The notes under the pieces are model-generated. The model saw nothing but the letters and a program-made list of their open reading frames with translations. It did not search any database and had not been told where the DNA came from. This document shows positions 42,648 to 48,497 of a DNA stretch of 48,497 nucleotides, piece by piece (the first letter of the stretch is position 1; each line of letters begins with the position of its first letter). The position numbers and the translations under genes were made by a program. This DNA comes from an uncultured Gemmiger sp. GTDB taxonomy: Bacteria > Bacillota > Clostridia > Oscillospirales > Ruminococcaceae. The stretch spans positions 1-48,497 of the forward strand of contig CALXHO010000011.1 in assembly GCA_944388125.1 (NCBI GenBank). Direction: 5' to 3'.

Positions 42648-43079
42648 ATGAAAAAGGGTACTGCCTTTTATATCAGCGCCGTAGCCGCCGTTTTGGGCGC
42701 CATCGGCGTGGCGCTGGCTGCGTACAGCAGCATGATCAGCACCGATAATGCACTTGCCAATATGCCCTTGGTCATTGGCGCCGGCGTGGTCGGCGTAGTG
42801 CTGGTGGTTGCGGCCATGTTGGCCCCTGCCAGCATGGGCAACCACAACCCGGTCACCGCACTGGGCGTGCTGGCCGCCATTGCACTGTTCAGCTATGTGT
42901 ACGGCCAGTGCTTGCTGCAGCGTATCATGCTGATTGCCGGTTTGTTCTCTTACAACGCCGGCAATACCGTGGGCTGGAACATCTTCTATGTTGTTGTCGG
43001 CTGTACGGTCTGCCTGGTGGCGGCCTGCGTGCTGCTGATTGTCAGCAGTTTCTGCAACAACGTCAAGGCGCAGCAGTAA
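42648..43079 (+). CDS. Four-span membrane protein, GH3 partner candidate
   Basis: 143 residues, family not recognised. Four hydrophobic segments: about 7-27, 40-60, 70-95 and 112-135. It begins one base after the GH3 stop, with the ribosome site (GGAGG) inside the GH3 coding end, so production of the two is coupled. Together with the C-terminal span of the GH3 protein this suggests a membrane complex, or a factor that fixes the GH3 in the membrane. No catalytic motif is seen. A strong terminator-type hairpin ends the segment 143 bases later. Confidence 0.82.
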   Translation: MKKGTAFYISAVAAVLGAIGVALAAYSSMISTDNALANMPLVIGAGVVGVVLVVAAMLAPASMGNHNPVTALGVLAAIALFSYVYGQCLLQRIMLIAGLFSYNAGNTVGWNIFYVVVGCTVCLVAACVLLIVSSFCNNVKAQQ

Positions 43080-43221
43080 ATCTTGCGCCGCTTGCTAAAC
43101 TGTGCAAGCCAGCACGCTGTACGAACTTCCCTTAGGGTGTAACGTCGCACGGGACCCGCGGCATGGGACCTACCACATACCGGAAAACCAGGGCTGTTGC
43201 ACCATACTTCGTACCGAAGCG

Positions 43222-43260
43222 GGCCGCCCTGCCCAAATAGAGGGCAGGGCGGCCTGTCTT
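43222..43260 (+). terminator. Strong hairpin just upstream of the GPH transporter
   Basis: GGCCGCCCTGCCC pairs with GGGCAGGGCGGCC (13 pairs) and is followed by TGTCTTTAT. It lies only 27 bases before the transporter ATG, close to its ribosome site. It may end the GH3 transcript, act as an attenuator or set a lower level of the transporter relative to the hydrolases. Confidence 0.78.
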
Positions 43261-43286
43261 TATAAAAAAGGTAAAGGAGAATGCAT

Positions 43287-44885
43287 ATGAGTGAAACCAA
43301 AGCCGGGTCTTCCGGGCACCACAACAACCTGAACCGGGCCAAGATGTACCAGCTGGTGCTGTTCCCGTTCAACAACGGCGCCACCAACGTTTACTACATC
43401 CTGACCTCCTCTTACATTGCCTATTACGGCGGTGTCCTGGGTCTGGCCGTGGTGTTCGCCACCACGATGGTCACGGTCATGCGTCTGTTCGACGCCATCA
43501 CCGACCCCATCATCGGCGCTCTCATGGACAAGACCAACGGCAAGTTCGGCAAGTTCCGTCCCTTCATGCTCATCGGCAACCTGATCATGATCGTCAGCTC
43601 GATCCTGCTGTACTTCTGCACCCAGTTCGTGCCTGACACCATGATGCCGGTGCGCTATGCGCTGTACGTCGTGTTCTATGCGATCTACGTCATCGGCTAC
43701 ACCTTCCAGACTTCGGTCACCCGTGCCGGACAGACCGCTCTGACCAACGACCCCAAGCAGCGCCCGCTGTTCACCGTCTTCAACCTGGTGGCCAGCATGG
43801 TCGGCATGGGCGCCATTCAGCTGCTGGCTCCCCTGCTGCGTACCAGTGTGGGCGACTACACCACCCAGGAATTCTTCAACGCCCTGATCCCCCTGGCCAT
43901 GGTCATCTCCTTTGTGCTGACCATCCTGGCCATGATCGGTATCTGGGAAAAGGACCGTCCCGAGTACTTCGGCATTGCCGGTGAAAAGGCGGAGAAGGTC
44001 AAGGTCAGCCAGTATCTGGACCTGCTCAAGTCCAACAACCCCCTGCAGCGCCTGATGGTTGCCGGCGCCGGCTGCAAGCTGGCCCTGGCCATCGCCACCA
44101 ACACCGCTGTCCTGTGCATGCTGTACGGCGGCATGATGGGCAACTACGACACCCTCTACCTGCCCATGATGGTGCTGGGCTATGTGTTCAGCGTCCCGTT
44201 CTTCATCCTGACCGTCCGCACCAGCCAGAAGAAAGGCCAGAAAGCCTCTCTCATGCGCTATGTGTCGGTGGCCCTCATCATGTACATCGGCGTTCTGGTG
44301 CTGCTGCTCCTGTGGAATCAGGACAACCCCGCATTCAACCTGTCCCTGTTCTCCACTGAGGGTGGTTTCCATCTGACCATCAACCTCTACACCGTCCTGT
44401 TCATCCTCTTCTTCGGCATCGGCTACGGCGCCTACTACGCCACCGCCGACATGCCCATCCCCATGGTCGCTGACTGCTCCGACTACGAGACCTACCGCTC
44501 CGGCAACTACGTACCCGGCATCATCGGCACTCTGTTCAGCCTGGTGGACAAGCTGGTCTCCTCTCTGAGCTCCACCGTCGTGGGCCTGGCTGCCGCAGCC
44601 ATCGGCTTCACCGCCAAGCTTCCCGGCGGCGACGATCCCTTCGTCCCCAATGAGAACTGGGTGGTCATCCTGCTGTTCTGCGTCATCCCCATGCTCGCCT
44701 GGGCCGCTACCCTCATTGCCATGAAGGGCTACGAGCTGACCGGTGACCGCATGAAGGAGATCCAGGCAGTCAACACCTGCCGCAAGGACGCCATCGCTGA
44801 GGGCATGTCCCTGCAGGAAGCCATGCAGAAGTGGACCAAGATGGAAGATCTGCCCGCCGAGTACCGCGAGGCTGCCAAAAAGTAA
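43287..44885 (+). CDS. GPH family sugar:cation symporter
   Basis: 532 residues. The ATG at 43287 is chosen because AAAGGAG is seven bases upstream; the in-frame ATG at 43281 lies within one base of the site. Twelve membrane spans can be counted, with the DAITDPIIGALMDKT motif of loop 2-3 and KFRPFML after it, both typical of the glycoside-pentoside-hexuronide family, and GYGAYYATADMPIPMVADCSDYE in the second half. These transporters bring in oligosaccharides with Na+ or H+. The neighbouring hydrolases suggest a beta-linked disaccharide or longer glycoside. The C-terminal 60 residues are cytosolic and charged. A strong terminator follows. Confidence 0.92.
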   Translation: MSETKAGSSGHHNNLNRAKMYQLVLFPFNNGATNVYYILTSSYIAYYGGVLGLAVVFATTMVTVMRLFDAITDPIIGALMDKTNGKFGKFRPFMLIGNLIMIVSSILLYFCTQFVPDTMMPVRYALYVVFYAIYVIGYTFQTSVTRAGQTALTNDPKQRPLFTVFNLVASMVGMGAIQLLAPLLRTSVGDYTTQEFFNALIPLAMVISFVLTILAMIGIWEKDRPEYFGIAGEKAEKVKVSQYLDLLKSNNPLQRLMVAGAGCKLALAIATNTAVLCMLYGGMMGNYDTLYLPMMVLGYVFSVPFFILTVRTSQKKGQKASLMRYVSVALIMYIGVLVLLLLWNQDNPAFNLSLFSTEGGFHLTINLYTVLFILFFGIGYGAYYATADMPIPMVADCSDYETYRSGNYVPGIIGTLFSLVDKLVSSLSSTVVGLAAAAIGFTAKLPGGDDPFVPNENWVVILLFCVIPMLAWAATLIAMKGYELTGDRMKEIQAVNTCRKDAIAEGMSLQEAMQKWTKMEDLPAEYREAAKK

Positions 44886-44941
44886 TGCTCTTCCCGCTCC
44901 CGTGAGGGAACCCGGGAATCTCCGCCGGCCGTAAGGCCGGG

Positions 44942-44986
44942 GCCGGGGTGCAAGCGCTCTGCCGCGCTTGCACCCCGGCTTTTTTT
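44942..44986 (+). terminator. Terminator of the glycoside-use locus
   Basis: GCCGGGGTGCAAGCGC pairs with GCGCTTGCACCCCGGC (16 pairs), loop TCTGCC, then TTTTTTT. Confidence 0.95.
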
Positions 44987-45060
44987 GCTGCGGGGAGGAA
45001 AAGGGGAGGACGGATTCCTGAAAAACCTCCGAACGCTGGGGCGGGGGTGGGGTTTTCCAT

Positions 45061-45077
45061 AAAATTGTCACAATTTT
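45061..45077. promoter_or_regulatory. Inverted repeat upstream of the marR promoter
   Basis: AAAATTG-TCA-CAATTTT, seven-base arms, ends 15 bases before the -35. It overlaps a second palindrome, TTGCGCGCGCAA (45076-45087). Candidate operator or activator site. Confidence 0.5.
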
Positions 45078-45091
45078 GCGCGCGCAAGGTC

Positions 45092-45120
45092 TTGACAAAG
45101 AGCGCGGAATGCGGTATTAT
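45092..45120 (+). promoter_or_regulatory. Promoter of marR and probably the ABC exporter genes
   Basis: TTGACA (45092-45097), 17 bases, TATTAT (45115-45120): a near-perfect promoter with the start of transcription inside the palindrome at 45124-45137. Confidence 0.82.
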
Positions 45121-45123
45121 ATC

Positions 45124-45137
45124 GTTCGTTTCCGAAC
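45124..45137. promoter_or_regulatory. Candidate MarR operator over the transcription start
   Basis: GTTCG-TTTC-CGAAC, a perfect palindrome placed just after the -10, where a bound repressor would block initiation. A related TGTTC-N6-GAACA lies at 45654-45669 upstream of the ABC gene. Confidence 0.55.
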
Positions 45138-45179
45138 AATTTATTCTGGCGTTCTGCGCGAAAGGGTGTGAGGGCTTCC

Positions 45180-45635
45180 GTGGAAAAAGACTGCGGCGCC
45201 TGGATCAATCTGCTGTCCCACAAGGTCCGCAAGCGTCTTGATGCGACGTTTCAGGACCTGGGGATCACCGGGGTGCAAAGCCGGGTGATCTATTACATAT
45301 TGGTACACAGCAAGGAAGGGCCGGTGTTTCAGCGGGACATCGAGACGGTGTTCGGCTTCAGCCGGTCCACAGTGACGGGGCTGCTGCAGGGGATGGAGCG
45401 CAGCGGCATCATCCTGCGGGAGAGCGTGGAGAGCGACGCCCGCCTCAAGCGCATCGTCCCCACCGAGAAGGCGGTCTGCCTGGACGCCCAGGTGGCTGCC
45501 TGCCTGCGGGAGACCGACCGCCTGCTGACCCGGGGGATTTCCAGCGGTCAGCTGCAGCTGTTCAAGGAGGTCGCCGCCCAGATGATGAAAAATCTGGATC
45601 AGTGGGACCAGGGGGAAGCGGAACCCCATTGTTGA
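45180..45635 (+). CDS. MarR-family transcriptional regulator
   Basis: 151 residues from the GTG at 45180, which has GAGGG five bases upstream; a GTG 12 bases earlier is too close to any site. The winged helix-turn-helix is seen as RDIETVFGFSRSTVTGLLQGMERSGIILRES followed by the DARLKR wing. MarR dimers bind palindromes and release on ligand binding. The two overlapping and downstream palindromes near the promoter suggest autoregulation, and the tandem exporter genes begin 120 bases on. The inducing ligand is unknown. Confidence 0.92.
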   Translation: MEKDCGAWINLLSHKVRKRLDATFQDLGITGVQSRVIYYILVHSKEGPVFQRDIETVFGFSRSTVTGLLQGMERSGIILRESVESDARLKRIVPTEKAVCLDAQVAACLRETDRLLTRGISSGQLQLFKEVAAQMMKNLDQWDQGEAEPHC

Positions 45636-45653
45636 CGCCCGGCTGTAAAAAAA

Positions 45654-45669
45654 TGTTCGCAGAAGAACA
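45654..45669. promoter_or_regulatory. Second operator-like inverted repeat
   Basis: TGTTC-GCAGAA-GAACA, resembling the GTTCG/CGAAC repeat near the marR promoter. It lies between marR and the first exporter gene, 86 bases before the chosen ATG. Confidence 0.4.
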
Positions 45670-45755
45670 AAAAGCCAAGCGCATCCCGACGGCGCCCCGC
45701 AGGGGAGGCCGGCGGATGTGTTTTGCATAAAGAGGAAAAAGGAGGAATGTCACAG

Positions 45756-47504
45756 ATGATAAAAACTTTGGCCCGCAGCATCCGCGAGTACAAAAAGGCT
45801 GCCATCCTGACCCCTCTGCTGGTAACGGTGGAGGTCATCCTGGAATGTGCGATCCCCTTTGTGATTGCCAACCTGGTCAATGAGATGCAGGCCGGCTGCT
45901 CCATGGGTGTCATCGGTCAGTATGGCCTGGCCCTGATCGCCATGGCTGTGGTCTCGCTGATTTTCGGCGGTGCGGCAGGCGCCACCTGCGCCCGGGCATC
46001 CGCCGGCTTTGCGCGCAACCTGCGCAAGGACATGTTCTACAAGATCCAGGACTATTCCTTTGAGAACATCGACAAGTTCTCGGTCTCCAGCCTGGTCACC
46101 CGTCTGACCACCGACATCACCAACGTCCAGATGGCGTTCATGATGATCATCCGCATCGCCATCCGCTGCCCCCTGATGCTGGTCTTTTCCTTTGTCATGG
46201 GCTTTGTCATGGGCGGCCGTCTGGCCATGATCTTCCTGATCACCATTCCCCTGCTGAGCGTGGGCCTGTTTCTGGTCATCCGCGCCGCCACCCCCCTGTT
46301 CCGCAGCGTGTTCCGCAAGTACGATGCCCTGAACGACTCCGTCCAGGAAAACGTCCAGGCCATGCGTGTGGTCAAGTCCTACGTCCGTGAGGACTACGAA
46401 AAGAAGAAGTTCGGCGCTGCGGCCGAGGATGTCCAGAAGGACTTCACCAGGGCCGAGCGCATCATGGCCATCAACAACCCCATGATGCAGTTCTGCGTCT
46501 ACGCGGGTATGGTCTTTGTCATGAGCTACGGCTCCTACGCCGTTATCACCAGCAAGGGCCTGGACCTGAACGTGGGCCAGATGTCCTCCATGCTGACTTA
46601 CAGCTTCCAGATCCTCATGAGCCTGATGATGCTGTCCATGGTCTTTGTCATGATCACCATGGCCCAGGAATCGGCCGAGCGTATCGTGGAGGTACTGTCC
46701 GAAAAGAGCACCCTCACCAGCCCGGAGAACGCCATCACCGAGGTCAAGGATGGTTCCGTCGACTTCGACAACGTCAGCTTCAAGTATTCCAAGAAGGCCG
46801 AGCGCATGGCCCTGGCCGACATCAACCTGCACATCAAGTCGGGTGAGGTCATCGGCATTCTGGGCGACACCGGCTCCTCCAAGAGCTCGCTGATCCAGCT
46901 GATCCCCCGCCTGTACGACGTGACCGAAGGCTCCGTCAAGGTGGGCGGCGTGGACGTGCGCAAGTACGACCTGGAGACGCTGCGCAACCAGGTGGCCGTG
47001 GTGCTGCAGAAGAACGTGCTGTTCTCCGGCACCATCAAGGACAACCTCCGCTGGGGCAACCCCAACGCCACCGACGCCGAGATGGAGGAGGCTTGCCGTC
47101 TGGCGCAGGCCGATGAGTTCATCCAGCTCTTCCCCGACAAGTACGACACCTGGATCGAACAGGGCGGCACCAATGTCTCCGGCGGCCAGAAACAGCGTCT
47201 GTGCATTGCCCGCGCCCTGCTGAAGAAGCCCAAGATCCTCATCCTGGACGACTCCACCAGCGCCGTGGATACCCGCACCGATGCCCTGATCCGCAAGGGA
47301 TTCCGTGAATTCATCCCTGAGACCACCAAGATCATCATCGCCCAGCGTGTTGCCAGCGTGCAGGACGCCGACCGCATCATTGTCATGTCGGGCGGCCGCA
47401 TTTCCGCCATCGGCACCCACGACGAGCTGATGAAGACCAGCCAGGTCTATCGTGAAACCTATGAGACCCAGAACAGAGCGGGAGGTGACAAGGATGCCGA
47501 ATAA
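45756..47504 (+). CDS. ABC exporter subunit with degenerate ATP site
   Basis: 582 residues. AAGGAGG lies ten bases before the ATG at 45756; an ATG at 45747 directly abuts the site. An exporter-type membrane domain with six spans (about 1-310) is followed by a nucleotide-binding domain: Walker A GDTGSSKSS (370-378), signature VSGGQKQR, Walker B ILILDD. The catalytic Glu after Walker B is Asp499, and the switch His is Gln530 (IIIAQR). These two changes are known in one half of heterodimeric exporters such as TM287/288 and BmrCD, where only the partner completes the active site. It overlaps the next subunit gene by 11 bases. Under likely control of the upstream MarR regulator. Substrate unknown; multidrug or toxin export is plausible. 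Confidence 0.93.
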   Translation: MIKTLARSIREYKKAAILTPLLVTVEVILECAIPFVIANLVNEMQAGCSMGVIGQYGLALIAMAVVSLIFGGAAGATCARASAGFARNLRKDMFYKIQDYSFENIDKFSVSSLVTRLTTDITNVQMAFMMIIRIAIRCPLMLVFSFVMGFVMGGRLAMIFLITIPLLSVGLFLVIRAATPLFRSVFRKYDALNDSVQENVQAMRVVKSYVREDYEKKKFGAAAEDVQKDFTRAERIMAINNPMMQFCVYAGMVFVMSYGSYAVITSKGLDLNVGQMSSMLTYSFQILMSLMMLSMVFVMITMAQESAERIVEVLSEKSTLTSPENAITEVKDGSVDFDNVSFKYSKKAERMALADINLHIKSGEVIGILGDTGSSKSSLIQLIPRLYDVTEGSVKVGGVDVRKYDLETLRNQVAVVLQKNVLFSGTIKDNLRWGNPNATDAEMEEACRLAQADEFIQLFPDKYDTWIEQGGTNVSGGQKQRLCIARALLKKPKILILDDSTSAVDTRTDALIRKGFREFIPETTKIIIAQRVASVQDADRIIVMSGGRISAIGTHDELMKTSQVYRETYETQNRAGGDKDAE

Positions 47505-48497
47505 CACCACCGGACGCGGCAAGCGCGCCCCCAAGGGCGTCATGCCCCGCCTGATCCGTACCCTGTTTTCCTTTTATCCTGTGCTGATGCCGGTCACCCT
47601 GGCCTGCATCCTCGTCAACGCCATCGTCAGCTCCATGCCGTCGGTGTTCATGCAGAACGTCATCGCCGTCGTGGAGGCCAACTACAAGACCGGCGACTGG
47701 GCGGCAGCCTCCGGCACCATCCTCAAGCTGCTGGCCATCCTCATTGTCATGTATGCCGTCAGCCTGATCGCGGGCATCTTCTACACCCAGTTCATGGCCA
47801 TCATCACCCAGGGCACCCTGGCCAAACTCCGGGAAAAGATGTTTGACCATATGCAGGATCTGCCCATCCGCTACTTCGATACCCACAACCACGGCGATAT
47901 CATGAGTTTCTACACCAATGATATCGACACCCTGCGCCAGCTCATCAGCCAGAGCCTGCCCCAGCTGACCATCTCCTTCGTCACGCTGCTCAGCATCTTC
48001 TGCATCATGGTGTATTACAGCATCTGGCTGGCCCTGGTGGTGACCTGCGGCGTCATCATCATGTTCTTCACCGCCCGCTATGTCAGCGGCCATTCCTCCA
48101 AGTACTTCCTGCAGCAGCAGGTGACCATCGCCAAGACCGAGGGCTTCATGGAGGAAATGATGAACGGCCAGAAGGTCGTCAAGGTCTTCTGCCATGAGGA
48201 AGGCGCCAAGCACGACTTCGACAAGGTCAACGACGAACTGTTTGAAAACAGCGAAAAGGCCAACCGCTACGCCAACATCCTCATGCCCCTGCTGGCCAAC
48301 CTGGGCAACGTCATGTACGTCATCGTCGCCCTGGTGGGCGGCACCCTGCTGCTCTACCAGGCTCCCAACCTGAGCATTTCGGGCATGGCACTGAGCATCA
48401 GCATCGTGGTGCCCTTCCTGAACATGACCAAGCAGTTTGCCGGCGCCATCGGCCAGGTTTCCAACCAGGTCAACATGGTGGTCATGGGCCTGGCCGG
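47494..48497 (+). CDS. Second ABC exporter subunit, partial
   Basis: The first 334 residues are visible; the rest, including the ATP-binding domain, lies beyond the window. The ATG at 47494 has GGAGG eight bases upstream, within the end of the first subunit gene (11-base overlap). The exporter-type membrane domain has the expected spans, and FDTHNHGDIMSFYTNDIDTLRQ is the coupling-helix region typical of this family. It should form a heterodimer with the preceding protein and supply the intact catalytic Glu and switch His. That can only be verified with downstream sequence. Confidence 0.93.
   Translation, partial: MPNNTTGRGKRAPKGVMPRLIRTLFSFYPVLMPVTLACILVNAIVSSMPSVFMQNVIAVVEANYKTGDWAAASGTILKLLAILIVMYAVSLIAGIFYTQFMAIITQGTLAKLREKMFDHMQDLPIRYFDTHNHGDIMSFYTNDIDTLRQLISQSLPQLTISFVTLLSIFCIMVYYSIWLALVVTCGVIIMFFTARYVSGHSSKYFLQQQVTIAKTEGFMEEMMNGQKVVKVFCHEEGAKHDFDKVNDELFENSEKANRYANILMPLLANLGNVMYVIVALVGGTLLLYQAPNLSISGMALSISIVVPFLNMTKQFAGAIGQVSNQVNMVVMGLA

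Noticed and set aside
37238..42649. Long minus-strand frames opposite GH2 and GH3
   Set aside because: The plus-strand genes carry catalytic residues, signal peptide and ribosome sites; the opposite frames are Val/Gly/His-rich shadows.
46863..46889. Unusual Walker A (GDTGSSKSS) as a sign of an inactive exporter
   Set aside because: The Ser in place of Gly is common in this clostridial exporter subgroup; only the Walker B and switch changes were kept as meaningful.
1..48497. CRISPR array, insertion sequence or prophage
   Set aside because: No regularly spaced repeats, transposase motifs, terminal inverted repeats or phage structural genes were seen.

Overview
The window is high-GC DNA (strongly G+C-rich third codon positions) of a Gram-positive type. 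It has a monotopic YidC without the proteobacterial periplasmic domain, a Jag/KhpB protein, an LtaS-type sulfatase, strong AGGAGG ribosome sites, a two-component system of Firmicutes type, and GPH-family sugar transport beside secreted GH3 and cytosolic GH2 enzymes. Together these suggest a gut Clostridia of the Oscillospiraceae/Ruminococcaceae (Faecalibacterium, Gemmiger or Subdoligranulum neighbourhood). That placement is inference from gene style. No rRNA or tRNA is present to anchor it.

Layout. (1) 1-2837, minus strand: rpmH, rnpA, yidD, yidC and jag, the conserved block usually found beside dnaA and the origin. Here dnaA is not next to rpmH. (2) 3103-7441: an HD-domain phosphohydrolase, a GH115-like protein, a 739-base gap and a patatin-like lipase. 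The gap holds a compact four-site DnaA-box cluster and an orphan promoter with a terminator-like hairpin. (3) 7463-16190, minus strand: LtaS-like sulfatase, MATE exporter, glycerate kinase, and an operon of response regulator, histidine kinase and lipoprotein. (4) 16621-19491, plus strand: an MscS channel followed by an unrecognised single-span protein. (5) 19594-36848, minus strand: a large surface-glycan locus in three transcription units. The main unit (36848 to 24964) has ten genes: three GT4 enzymes, a GINT1-like propeller protein, a GT-D-like protein, a GT11 fucosyltransferase, a GT2, a Wzx-like flippase, a GT6 transferase and a GT-C membrane transferase. Then come a DPM-synthase-like GT2, an NAD-dependent epimerase, a nucleotidyltransferase, a flippase-kinase fusion and a HAD phosphatase. 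(6) 37376-44885, plus strand: a glycoside-use locus with GH2, a membrane-anchored GH3 with inverted domain order, a four-span partner protein and a GPH symporter. (7) 45180-48497, plus strand: a MarR regulator and a heterodimeric ABC exporter, the second subunit cut by the window end.

The most striking system is in region 5. A GT11 alpha-1,2-fucosyltransferase and a GT6 transferase of the ABO blood-group family lie in one operon. The GT6 protein has the bacterial Asn-X-Asn motif in place of Asp-X-Asp. Their family activities are successive steps (Fuc-alpha-1,2-Gal, then GalNAc or Gal alpha-1,3), so this locus may build a histo-blood-group-like epitope on a commensal surface polymer. Region 5 also has two sub-assemblies worth testing: a polyprenyl-phosphate sugar synthase with a GT-C transferase, and a nucleotidyltransferase / kinase / phosphatase set in which the kinase is fused to a YbhN/AglD-like membrane domain.

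No CRISPR array, insertion sequence, prophage gene, tRNA or rRNA was seen. Many long open frames run opposite real genes, as expected at this base composition; they were discarded.
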